A stretch of DNA of 9,040 bases from an uncultured Nitrospira sp. (GTDB lineage Bacteria; Nitrospirota; Nitrospiria; Nitrospirales; UBA8639), in NCBI GenBank assembly GCA_902500695.1, contig CABVRQ010000028.1, positions 8,377-17,416 of the forward strand. Direction: 5' to 3'. The translations under genes were made by a program, and so were the position numbers. Positions 1 through 7,481 of the stretch are shown here, one piece after another. The notes beneath the pieces are model-generated. The model did not search any database and was not told the origin of the DNA. It saw nothing but the letters and a program-made list of their open reading frames with translations. The first letter of the stretch is position 1; each line of letters starts with the position of its first letter.

Positions 1-663
1 TTTTTTCTCCTCGGATTTCCAACCACCCCTTGCCGCGATGAGACCTGTTTCATGTGGGATAAGGGGATTCTATTATTGAGCGTGGTCACCATGTGGCTCC
101 TGGTGTTTTTTGTCGTGTATGCGACACGGCTTTGTGCCCGGATGGTGGATTGGGTTTTACAAAACGGCGTTGAATGGCCCTCTCGGCATACGTTACGGGA
201 ACCCTGGTTCCACAGTTCACTGAACATTTCCATTGCCAACATTCAACAGAGTCTGCGGTTTTGTGGCCAGCTCACAGAAGTGGTCGGAACCTTAATCTAT
301 TATCCCTTTATCATCGTCTTGGTCATGATTGTGTCGCGCTCTTCGTTTTTTGATGACTGGGATCTTCCGATCAGCCTTCTGATCGTGATAGGCAGCAACA
401 TCGGGTTGGCAATTTTTTCAGCCCTCCATTTTCGGCAGACGGCGGAAAACGCACGGGGACGGGTTCTCAACGAGCTGTCATTCATGTTGAGCACGAGTTC
501 CGGCTCGACACGAAAGGCCCAAGTGCAGAAGGTCATCAGCGAGGTCCAGAACTTTAGGAAAGGGGCGTTTTCCCCGTTTGCCGAACAGCCCATTCTGAAG
601 GCATTTGCCATTCCTTCAGGAGGCTATTTCCTAATGATCTTCATTGAATATCTTGGAAGGTGA
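1..663 (+). CDS. Multi-pass membrane protein, C-terminal part, function unknown
   Basis: I do not recognise this family and assign no function. The first ATG, at 52, begins a 203-residue product. However, the frame is open without a stop from base 1, and no Shine-Dalgarno sequence precedes 52, so the gene most likely starts left of the window and only its C-terminal part is seen. Counting from the Met at 52, hydrophobic stretches at about residues 7-27, 78-97, 105-125 and 183-200 look like four membrane segments. The first is followed by a basic patch (TRLCARM). A polar segment at about 128-182 is probably cytoplasmic or an amphipathic linker. The protein ends soon after the last membrane segment, with a Pro/Gly-containing entry (AIPSGGYF). 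It stops at TGA 661-663 and converges on clpB with an 80-base gap. Seen: frame and hydrophobicity. Inferred: partial status and topology. A short four-helix protein starting at 52 remains possible. Confidence 0.6.
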   Translation, partial: FFLLGFPTTPCRDETCFMWDKGILLLSVVTMWLLVFFVVYATRLCARMVDWVLQNGVEWPSRHTLREPWFHSSLNISIANIQQSLRFCGQLTEVVGTLIYYPFIIVLVMIVSRSSFFDDWDLPISLLIVIGSNIGLAIFSALHFRQTAENARGRVLNELSFMLSTSSGSTRKAQVQKVISEVQNFRKGAFSPFAEQPILKAFAIPSGGYFLMIFIEYLGR

Positions 664-693
664 CATGAGGAGAAGGCTTTGCAGAGGGCTATC

Positions 694-726
694 CAACGGG
701 GAGAACAAAGACCTTTCCCCCCGTTG
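694..726. terminator. Hairpin between convergent gene 1 and clpB
   Basis: An 8-base perfect inverted repeat, CAACGGGG (694-701) and CCCCGTTG (719-726), encloses a 17-base loop. It lies 30 bases after the stop of the upstream membrane-protein gene and 17 bases past the clpB stop on the other strand. That position suits a shared, bidirectional terminator of the two convergent genes. Neither side has a clear run of T after the stem, so it may need Rho or may only protect the 3' ends of the messages. Confidence 0.4.
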
Positions 727-743
727 AGAGGTAGAAAGTGGTG

Positions 744-3344
744 TTAGGCTTCCACTTTTTCCTGGGCAGTGAGGACGAATTTGCCGTCGACCAGGTCCCC
801 CACAATTCGCTGGCCATCCGCGGCTTTGCCCTGGATAATGAGCCGTGAGAGCGGCGTTTCGATTTCCTGTTGAAGCAGGCGTTTCAAGGGCCGTGCTCCA
901 TAGACCTGGTCATAGCCTCGGTCAGCCAGATCGGCCACGGCCGCGGGAGAGAGTTCCAGTGACATCCGCCTATCCGCTAATCTGACCCTGAGGCGTTCCA
1001 ATTGAATTTCGACGATTTGCGCCAGTTCCTCCCGTTTTAAGGGATGGAAGACGACGATTTCATCCACCCGATTCAAGAATTCCGGTCGGAAGTGCTGTTG
1101 GATTTCTTTAAGCACTAACGCGCGAATGCCTTCGTAATCCATATTCCGTTGCTGCGCTTCCAGTATCTCCTGACTGCCCAGATTGGAGGTCATGATGAGC
1201 ACGGTGTTTTTGAAGTCCACCGTTCGGCCTTGCGAGTCGGTCAACCGCCCGTCGTCTAATACTTGGAGCAGGACGTTAAAGACATCATGATGCGCCTTTT
1301 CGATTTCATCGAAGAGGATGACCGAGAAGGGTCTGCGCCTCACCGCTTCGGTTAACTGGCCGCCTTCTTCATAGCCCACATACCCTGGAGGCGCGCCAAT
1401 GAGGCGCGCCACGGTATGTTTTTCCATATACTCCGACATATCGATACGGACCATATTGGCTTCGTTATCGAAGAGGGTATGCGCCAGCGCCCGCGCCAAC
1501 TCGGTTTTGCCCACGCCGGTAGGCCCCAGGAAGAGGAATGAACCGATGGGGCGATTGGGATCCTTGATGCCAGACCGCGCCCGCAACACAGCTTCCGCCA
1601 CGGCTTGCACCGCTTCATCCTGACCGATCACACGTTTATGCAACCACTCATCGAGGTGCAACAACTTTTCCACTTCGCCTTGAAGTAAACGGCTGACGGG
1701 AATGCCCGTCCATCGGCTGACGACCTCGGCGATGTCATCTTCATCGACTTCTTCTTTGAGCAGACGGCTGGTGCCCTGTTGATTGGCCAGCCGCTCCTCT
1801 TCGTCTTTCATGGATTTTTCCAGTTTGGGCAGGGTGCCATAGCGCAACTCCGCCACACGATTCAGATCATACTGCCGCTCGGCCTGCTCGATTTGTTGTT
1901 TGGCGCCTTCGATCTCCTGACGAATCGTTTGTAATTTACCGACCGAAGATTTCTCGGCATCCCACTGGATTTTCAAATCATTCAGGGCTTCCTGTTTGCC
2001 TTGTAATTCTTCCTCGATCGTGATCAACCTGGTTCGACTGGCCGCATCGGTTTCTTTCTTTAAGGCTTCCCGTTCAATTTCTAATTGGAGAACTTTTCTG
2101 GAGATCTCATCCATTTCGGCGGGCATGCTGTCGATTTCGGTTCGCAAGCGCGCGCCCGCTTCATCGATGAGGTCTATCGCTTTATCAGGCAGAAACCGGT
2201 CACCGATGTATCGATTGGACAGGCGTGAGGCAGCCACTAATGCCGAGTCTTTGATCCGTACACCATGATGGACTTCATACCGCTCCTTTAATCCCCGCAG
2301 GATGGAGATGGTATCTTCCACCGATGGCTGATCGACGACGACCGGTTGGAAGCGCCGCTCCAGGGCCGCATCCTTTTCAATATGTTTCCGGTATTCATCA
2401 AGCGTAGTGGCACCAATCAGGTGGAGTTCTCCTCTGGCCAACATCGGCTTCAGCAAATTAGCGGCATCCATGGAACCCTCTGCCGCTCCGGCTCCCACGA
2501 CCGTGTGCAATTCATCGATAAACAACAGGATCTGTCCCTGGGAGGATTGAATTTCTTTGAGCACGGCTTTTAACCGCTCTTCGAACTCTCCACGAAATTT
2601 GGCCCCCGCCACCAGGGCGCCCATATCGAGCACGATCAAGCGTTTATTCTTGAGTCCATCCGGCACATCCCCTTTAATAATCCGTTGTGCCAGTCCTTCG
2701 ACAATGGCGGTTTTCCCGACTCCCGGTTCTCCGATCAGGACCGGATTGTTCTTGGTGCGGCGGGAGAGGATTTGCACGACCCGACGAATTTCTTCATCCC
2801 GGCCGATCACCGGATCCAATTTGCCCTGGCTGGCCAATCGGGTCAGATCCCGACCATATTTCTCTAATGATTGATAGGTTCCTTCCGGATCCTGGCTGGT
2901 GACACGTTGATTGCCACGCACCTCCTGAAGACCGGCGAGCACCTTGTCCCGCTTGAGTCCCATAGTCGCAAACACGCCCCCTTCGGCTACCATGGCCAGG
3001 ATGACATGTTCGACACTCAGGTATTCATCCCTTAGTTCCTTCATCTCCGTTTCCGCCTGGTTGAGCACCTTTGCCAGACGCGGAGAGAGATGCACCTGTC
3101 CGGGAGGCGCCCCACTCCCCTGAACCTGAGGAACTTTTTGCAACACTTGTTCTGCGGCATTTTTGACGGCGGTGGGCGAGACACCCGTATGCTCTAATAT
3201 CGGGTGAGCCAATCCACCGGATTGCTCCAGCAACGCCAGCAGGAGATGCTCCACATCAATCCCTTGATGGCTTCGTCGCATCGCGATCCCCGAGGCAGCC
3301 TGCAGGGCTTCCTGTACTTTGATCGTCATCCGGTTAAGGTCCAT
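744..3344 (-). CDS. clpB: ClpB, ATP-dependent protein disaggregase
   Basis: ClpB is a cytoplasmic hexameric AAA+ chaperone that works with DnaK/DnaJ/GrpE to pull proteins out of aggregates after heat or other stress. The 866 residues match the usual ClpB length. Order of parts: N-terminal Clp repeat domain (about 1-145); first ATPase with Walker A GEPGVGKT (205-212), Walker B LLFIDE (273-278) and arginine finger region ALERRF (327-332); long charged coiled-coil middle domain (about 405-525), which separates ClpB from ClpA/ClpX; second ATPase with Walker A GPTGVGKT (607-614), pore loop GYVGYE (654-659), Walker B VILFDE (675-680) and sensor-2 GARPLKR (816-822). Pore loop 1 reads KFRGEFEER, with Phe where Tyr is common. 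I see no ClpP-docking IGF/IGL loop, as expected for a disaggregase. ATG 3344 was chosen because GAGGGGG lies 6 bases upstream; a TTG at 3359 overlaps that site. The gene follows the glnE-like gene on the same strand after 185 bases, enough room for its own promoter. Confidence 0.97.
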   Translation of the reverse strand: MDLNRMTIKVQEALQAASGIAMRRSHQGIDVEHLLLALLEQSGGLAHPILEHTGVSPTAVKNAAEQVLQKVPQVQGSGAPPGQVHLSPRLAKVLNQAETEMKELRDEYLSVEHVILAMVAEGGVFATMGLKRDKVLAGLQEVRGNQRVTSQDPEGTYQSLEKYGRDLTRLASQGKLDPVIGRDEEIRRVVQILSRRTKNNPVLIGEPGVGKTAIVEGLAQRIIKGDVPDGLKNKRLIVLDMGALVAGAKFRGEFEERLKAVLKEIQSSQGQILLFIDELHTVVGAGAAEGSMDAANLLKPMLARGELHLIGATTLDEYRKHIEKDAALERRFQPVVVDQPSVEDTISILRGLKERYEVHHGVRIKDSALVAASRLSNRYIGDRFLPDKAIDLIDEAGARLRTEIDSMPAEMDEISRKVLQLEIEREALKKETDAASRTRLITIEEELQGKQEALNDLKIQWDAEKSSVGKLQTIRQEIEGAKQQIEQAERQYDLNRVAELRYGTLPKLEKSMKDEEERLANQQGTSRLLKEEVDEDDIAEVVSRWTGIPVSRLLQGEVEKLLHLDEWLHKRVIGQDEAVQAVAEAVLRARSGIKDPNRPIGSFLFLGPTGVGKTELARALAHTLFDNEANMVRIDMSEYMEKHTVARLIGAPPGYVGYEEGGQLTEAVRRRPFSVILFDEIEKAHHDVFNVLLQVLDDGRLTDSQGRTVDFKNTVLIMTSNLGSQEILEAQQRNMDYEGIRALVLKEIQQHFRPEFLNRVDEIVVFHPLKREELAQIVEIQLERLRVRLADRRMSLELSPAAVADLADRGYDQVYGARPLKRLLQQEIETPLSRLIIQGKAADGQRIVGDLVDGKFVLTAQEKVEA

Positions 3345-3350
3345 TGGCTT

Positions 3351-3357
3351 CCCCCTC
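3351..3357 (-). promoter_or_regulatory. clpB ribosome binding site
   Basis: On the minus strand GAGGGGG is followed by 6 bases (AAGCCA) and then ATG at 3344. This site decides the start: the longer reading from TTG at 3359 would overlap the Shine-Dalgarno sequence itself and would add five residues (MRGKP) that I do not expect in ClpB proteins. Confidence 0.75.
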
Positions 3358-3391
3358 AATAAAGAAAGTCTAAATAAAGAATTTACTTCTC

Positions 3392-3397
3392 ACTATA
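3392..3397 (-). promoter_or_regulatory. Possible -10 box for clpB
   Basis: TATAGT on the minus strand, five of six bases matching the sigma-70 -10 consensus, lies about 48 bases upstream of the clpB ATG in an AT-rich stretch. No good -35 hexamer sits 16-18 bases further up; a TTGAAA is present at 3425-3420, but with a 22-base gap. I found neither a sigma-32 pattern (CCCCAT-type -10) nor a CIRCE inverted repeat, so heat-shock control cannot be read from the sequence. Confidence 0.22.
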
Positions 3398-3529
3398 GAG
3401 ATAACAATCCCGAGCCGAATTTCAACCCCTCAGGACTGATTCACACTCGACATTCTTCCCATTGCCGGAAACACACTCGGAAAATGAAGGGCGAAAAAAG
3501 GCCTATCCCCAAAAAAGAGCATGGAGCAG

Positions 3530-5164
3530 CTAGGACGATGACGAACACAGGATGCGTTCATACAACTGATGCACGGTGGTGGTATGTCGGCGATAGTCGC
3601 TCAGGAATGTTTCCGTGGCCTGGGCCACGGTGGCGTGTTTAAGGTAACCCATTCTGACTGCGCATTTGGCAATCTCCTCCGTCTTACTCGGGAGCAGATG
3701 CGTTTGAAATTCATGGACCATTTGAAGTTTGTGCTCAAGATTTCTCAGAAACACATACGACTCTTTCAACTGGCGGGCATCCGGTGCCGTCAGTTTTTTC
3801 ATGTGCGTCAATTTCACCAGAGCTTTGAGTGTTTGCCGATCACGGATTTCGGGGCACGCCTCTCCCCAACGCAGTTGTAGAGCTTGCACAATAAATTCTA
3901 TTTCCCGAATGCCTCCGATACCCAGTTTGACATGCCGGTCGACTTCCCCGCGTCGAATCATCTTGGAAAGAATTTGTGACCGGAGTGATTGAATGGCCGG
4001 AAATACCTGGTCTTCGGGTTCTTCATTCCCATAGACAAAGTTTGTCAGCCCCTTGATTAAGGCTTGCCCCACACGAAGATTTCCGGCAATGGGCTTGGCT
4101 TTGAGAAATGCCAGACGTTCCCAGGTTCGGCCTCGACCCGCGTAATAATGAAGTGCGTCCTCCAGGGACGAAGCCAACGGCCCGACCATCCCTTCCGGAC
4201 GGAGACGGAGATCGACTCGAAACAAAGCGCCTTCGGCTGTTGGCGCCGTCAAGACCGCCGTGAGTTCACGGCCCAGGGTTTCACAATACAGCACACGAGC
4301 AATACTGGTTTGTCCCCTCCCCGCTTTCGTCGTCCCTTCGGGCGCATGGTACACATAAATGAGATCGACATCCGAGCTGTAATTCAGCTCCCAGCCTCCG
4401 AGTTTCCCCATGGCCAGCACGGAAAAACCGTCCGCCTTTTTCCCGGTCGATGTCCCCCCTCCAAAATCGCCAAACCGCTGGATTAACTCCTGGTTCACCA
4501 GTTCATAGGCCGCCTGAATCACGGCGGCGGCGAGATCCGACAACACGGTATAGGTTTCTACGGGCGTGGCTATGCCCAACAAATCGCGAATCCCGATTCG
4601 TAGCATTTCGCGCCGCTTCATCCGCCGTAACGCTTCACATTTCGCCTCAAAACTCGTCACGGTACCGAGGGCGGCCTGCACGTTGGCCTCAAGGGCCTTC
4701 CGGGTCATCTGCCGACGCAGGACCCCATCATCTTCGATCCAATACACCAATAATGGATCACGGATAAATGTTTGCGCCATGGCCGGACTATTTCCGAACG
4801 CTGCGCCCAACACTTCGACCACATGCGGAACCATCGCTAAATATTGAAATAATTGGAGGCGTTGGATGCCGGAGTCGACATACCGCTCCCATTCATTTAT
4901 GGCCTGATCCGGATCGGCCGTTTGCGCGACGCTGCGTAACACTGAAGGCAGAATGGTCGCCAGGGCTTTCCGGGCGACCGGTTCCCCGGCCATGGCCTGA
5001 AGGTTATGATCGGCGCGCTTCCAATCCTGCAGACCATAGGCCTGAAGAATCCTGGCCACGTCTTGCGTGATAAGTCCTGAAGCCAGGAGTAAGGGCGTGG
5101 GATCGGGAAAGCGGGCAGCAGGAGGGTCCTCCTCGGAAGCTGCGTGTGGTTTAAAAGCGGTCAT
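3530..5164 (-). CDS. glnE: GlnE N-terminal-half protein (stand-alone GS adenylyl-removing-type nucleotidyltransferase)
   Basis: GlnE attaches AMP to, and removes it from, the adenylylation tyrosine of glutamine synthetase. Classical GlnE is about 946 residues with two nucleotidyltransferase halves; this protein is 544 residues and holds only one. Visible parts: helical lead-in with the DPDQAINEWERY pattern (84-95); nucleotidyltransferase motif GKLGGWELNYSSDVDL (253-268) with both metal-binding aspartates, D265 and D267; RVDLRLRPEG (316-325) with the third carboxylate; WERLAFLKAK (348-357); and IGGIREIEF (416-424), followed by the GlnE helical domain. AIQSLR (390-395) and GGIREIEF resemble the N-terminal, deadenylylating half of E. 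coli GlnE more than the C-terminal half. It ends just where that half would join the linker, so it is a clean domain rather than a frameshift. ATG 5164 was chosen. An upstream in-frame ATG at 5236 would run through the promoter region and add unrelated residues. No Shine-Dalgarno is seen. The gene is divergent from the ACT-GlnE fusion. Enzyme identity is firm; direction of the reaction is inferred. Confidence 0.88.
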   Translation of the reverse strand: MTAFKPHAASEEDPPAARFPDPTPLLLASGLITQDVARILQAYGLQDWKRADHNLQAMAGEPVARKALATILPSVLRSVAQTADPDQAINEWERYVDSGIQRLQLFQYLAMVPHVVEVLGAAFGNSPAMAQTFIRDPLLVYWIEDDGVLRRQMTRKALEANVQAALGTVTSFEAKCEALRRMKRREMLRIGIRDLLGIATPVETYTVLSDLAAAVIQAAYELVNQELIQRFGDFGGGTSTGKKADGFSVLAMGKLGGWELNYSSDVDLIYVYHAPEGTTKAGRGQTSIARVLYCETLGRELTAVLTAPTAEGALFRVDLRLRPEGMVGPLASSLEDALHYYAGRGRTWERLAFLKAKPIAGNLRVGQALIKGLTNFVYGNEEPEDQVFPAIQSLRSQILSKMIRRGEVDRHVKLGIGGIREIEFIVQALQLRWGEACPEIRDRQTLKALVKLTHMKKLTAPDARQLKESYVFLRNLEHKLQMVHEFQTHLLPSKTEEIAKCAVRMGYLKHATVAQATETFLSDYRRHTTTVHQLYERILCSSSS

Positions 5165-5176
5165 CGTAAAAAGAAA

Positions 5177-5205
5177 ATTATACGGGAGCGCGTCCGACCT
5201 TACAA
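5177..5205 (-). promoter_or_regulatory. Promoter of the glnE-half gene
   Basis: Minus strand: -35 TTGTAA (5205-5200, four of six), exactly 17 bases, then a perfect -10 TATAAT (5182-5177). The predicted transcript start, near 5170, leaves only about 6 bases before the ATG at 5164, with no ribosome binding site, so the message may be almost leaderless. The -35 box shares bases 5200-5204 with the -35 box of the opposing promoter. Confidence 0.55.
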
Positions 5206-5227
5206 TGCAACATTTTTTCAGTATACT
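5199..5227 (+). promoter_or_regulatory. Promoter of the ACT-GlnE fusion gene
   Basis: Plus strand: -35 CTTACA (5199-5204, four of six), 17 bases, then -10 TATACT (5222-5227, five of six). The transcript start is expected at about 5234-5235, which coincides with the ATG at 5235. That implies a leaderless message and agrees with the absence of a Shine-Dalgarno sequence. It overlaps the -35 region of the divergent promoter, so polymerase binding at one may exclude the other. Confidence 0.5.
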
Positions 5228-5234
5228 CGGCACC

Positions 5235-7481
5235 ATGAACGATTCAGAGCGGATCCAGTCATATCAAACGCAATGTCCTGATCTTCGTCCGGCGTTGATT
5301 AGAGATTTTGTCCAGCAGATGGACCCTGATTATTTTGAAAGCTTTCCTCCCGCCGCAATCCTGGAACATGTAACCCTGGCGAACCAGCTCACGTTCGAAC
5401 GACCCTGTGCGATCTCAATCCGGACACTGCCCACCCGGCAATTTCAACTGACTCTGGTGGGTTACGATTATTTTTCGGAGTTTGCCACATTCTGTGGCGT
5501 CTTATCGTCATTTGGACTGGATATTCGAGAGGCCACGATTTTCACCTCTTTAGAAAAGATGTCTCCATCTCGTCCCTCAGCACCATCAGTTCAAGGCCTG
5601 ACCTCCACGGGCTCCGCCTCACAAGCGACTCGAGGGTTAACCCGGAAAATTGTCGTGGATGTCTTTCATGTGCAGGCTCTTGAAGACCGGAAATTTGCCG
5701 AACCCGAACAACGCGAGTTTCAAATCATGGTGACGACCCTTCTCGTCCTTCTTCAAAAGAATCAGATCCGGCAAGCCCGACGACAGGTGAATCGCCGGCT
5801 CATTGAGAATTTAGAGAACATGCGGCAAAAACCGACGGAGATGGTCCATCCGGTCCACATCACGTTTTCCAACCCGCGCGGCAGTCATGAAACCATTCTG
5901 GATATTAGCTCAACCGATACGCCGGCATTTTTGTACACCTTTGCCAATGCCCTGGCCATGCGCGGCATCTATATCGTAAAAGCCAAAATTGAAGTCGCCA
6001 ATCATCGTGTCCGCAATCGTCTCTACGTCCGCGGACGCCAGGGCGGCAAAATTCAGGGAAAAGCCGAACAACAGGAACTGCGAACGGCGGCCACCTTACT
6101 TAAAGAGTTCACTCATTATCTGAGGTGGGCACCGGACCCCGGGAAAGCGCTCGATCATTTTGATCAATTCCTGGATCTATGGTTAGAGCAGGCGAATACT
6201 CCCTCGCATCTCACCAAGCTAAGCCAGGCTTCGACTCTGGAACGACTGGCTCAACTCTTTGGCAGCAGTGATTACCTGTGGGAGGATTTACTCCGACGGC
6301 AGCATGACAATTTGTTGCCCATGATGAATCAATACCAAAAAGGCCCCCTGATTCGATCAAAATCTGTACTCAGCAAGGCCATCGAGCCGTTATTGCTTAA
6401 AGCCAGAACTCCTGTCGCCAAAAAACAGCGTTTGAATCAATGGAAAGACGAAGAACTGTTTCGAATCGACATGCGTCATCTCCTGGAAAACAGTCCACTC
6501 CCTGACTTTTCCAAGGCCCTGACCAATCTTGCTGATGTCATTCTCAACCAGGCCCTTCTGCATTCTCAACAGGCGATCAATCCGAAAGCCTCCCTCACCA
6601 CCCCTCCGTCGATAGCGATATTTGGATTAGGGAAACTCGGAGGCGGGGAATTAGGGTATGCCTCCGATATCGAGATTCTGTTCGTCTATCACATGCCCGG
6701 CAAACCTTCGCGAGGCCAGACGACCCAGGAATCCTCAGATTATTTTGAACGATGGGCGCAGGAATTTCTCCAATGGATTGAAGCCAAGCAGGAAGGCATT
6801 TTTCACCTGGATACCCGGTTGCGCCCGCATGGAGAAAAAGGCCTCCTCGCCAATTCTCTCCAGGAAATTCAGCGCTATTATGCGCCACAGGGTGGAGCCG
6901 CCCCCTTTGAACGACAGGCGTTACTCAAGCTCCGTTTTCTTGCTGGAAATCGTGCGGTGGGAAAAGCCGTTGAACAACATCGCGACGAATTTGTGTATGC
7001 CCCCGACCCATGGGATCTTCAGACGGCCCTCCATCTTCGTGAACGTCAAATCAAAGAGTTGGTCCAGCCGGGAACCACGCATGTCAAATACGGAGCCGGT
7101 GGCCTGCTTGATGTGGAGTATACCGTGCAATATCTTCAACTCATGCACGGGCACAACCATCCTTCCATTCGCACGCCCAATACCCTGGATGCCATCGATC
7201 ACCTGAGCGGGGAAGGCTTTTTCACTCTTGAAGACGGGGCTCAGCTCAAAGACGACTATCTGTATTTTCGACAACTCATTGATGGACTTCGAATAGTCCG
7301 TGGCCATGCCCAGGATCTTGTCCTGCCACCATCCGGTTCTGATGAAATGGTGTTTTTAGCTCGCCGGCTCGGGATGCTCACCACAAACTGGCTTCAGGGA
7401 GCCGACGACCTGGAGCATGCCATTCACACCAGAATGACGAAAATTCGCAAACAATTCCTTCAACGATTTCCCAAACAGTAA
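5235..7481 (+). CDS. Fusion of GlnD-like tandem ACT domains with a GlnE-type nucleotidyltransferase half
   Basis: Predicted cytoplasmic, 748 residues; probably modifies glutamine synthetase, with ACT domains as small-molecule sensors. Residues 68-104 and 138-149 form a first ACT-like fold (QFQLTLVGYDYF, then VVDVFHVQ), interrupted at about 105-137 by a Ser/Pro/Thr-rich insert. A second ACT at about 205-273 (HETILDISSTDTPAFLYTFA, ending RLYVRGRQGGKI) strongly recalls the C-terminal ACT pair of GlnD, which binds glutamine. From about 300 on it is GlnE-like: DPGKALDHFDQF (301-312), LFGSSDYLWEDLLR (341-354), nucleotidyltransferase motif GLGKLGGGELGYASDIEI (464-481), HLDTRLRPHG (524-533), YGAGGLLDVEY (619-629) and the helical tail. 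The usual D-x-D is D478-x-E480. ATG 5235 was chosen: it follows a good promoter, and the open frame back to 5067 lies antisense to the neighbouring gene's 5' end and looks non-coding. The Asp in LLDVEY resembles the adenylylating half of E. coli GlnE (TDIEF). That role is an inference; a deadenylylase or regulatory paralogue is the alternative. Confidence 0.85.
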   Translation: MNDSERIQSYQTQCPDLRPALIRDFVQQMDPDYFESFPPAAILEHVTLANQLTFERPCAISIRTLPTRQFQLTLVGYDYFSEFATFCGVLSSFGLDIREATIFTSLEKMSPSRPSAPSVQGLTSTGSASQATRGLTRKIVVDVFHVQALEDRKFAEPEQREFQIMVTTLLVLLQKNQIRQARRQVNRRLIENLENMRQKPTEMVHPVHITFSNPRGSHETILDISSTDTPAFLYTFANALAMRGIYIVKAKIEVANHRVRNRLYVRGRQGGKIQGKAEQQELRTAATLLKEFTHYLRWAPDPGKALDHFDQFLDLWLEQANTPSHLTKLSQASTLERLAQLFGSSDYLWEDLLRRQHDNLLPMMNQYQKGPLIRSKSVLSKAIEPLLLKARTPVAKKQRLNQWKDEELFRIDMRHLLENSPLPDFSKALTNLADVILNQALLHSQQAINPKASLTTPPSIAIFGLGKLGGGELGYASDIEILFVYHMPGKPSRGQTTQESSDYFERWAQEFLQWIEAKQEGIFHLDTRLRPHGEKGLLANSLQEIQRYYAPQGGAAPFERQALLKLRFLAGNRAVGKAVEQHRDEFVYAPDPWDLQTALHLRERQIKELVQPGTTHVKYGAGGLLDVEYTVQYLQLMHGHNHPSIRTPNTLDAIDHLSGEGFFTLEDGAQLKDDYLYFRQLIDGLRIVRGHAQDLVLPPSGSDEMVFLARRLGMLTTNWLQGADDLEHAIHTRMTKIRKQFLQRFPKQ

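Noticed and set aside
3345..3359. TTG start of clpB adding MRGKP
   Set aside because: It overlaps the Shine-Dalgarno sequence of the ATG at 3344, from which the normal ClpB N-terminus begins.
3345..3529. Heat-shock promoter or CIRCE element before clpB
   Set aside because: No sigma-32-like -10 (CCCCAT) at proper spacing and no TTAGCACTC/GAGTGCTAA inverted repeat were found.
3480..3529. Terminator after the glnE-half gene
   Set aside because: Two runs of six T are present on the minus strand, but no convincing stem precedes either, so read-through into clpB cannot be ruled in or out.
5067..5234. N-terminal extension of the ACT-GlnE fusion from an ATG at 5067
   Set aside because: It runs antisense through the 5' end of the divergent glnE-half gene and through both promoters, is Gly/Ser/Lys rich with no recognisable motif, and the ATG at 5235 sits right after a good -10 box.
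5165..5236. Start of the glnE-half gene at ATG 5236
   Set aside because: The extra 24 residues would be encoded across the TATAAT/-35 region and show no GlnE resemblance; the protein from 5164 has the expected lead-in.
6658..7206. 182-residue open frame overlapping the fusion gene in another frame
   Set aside because: It lies wholly within the well-supported GlnE-type module and has no recognisable motif.
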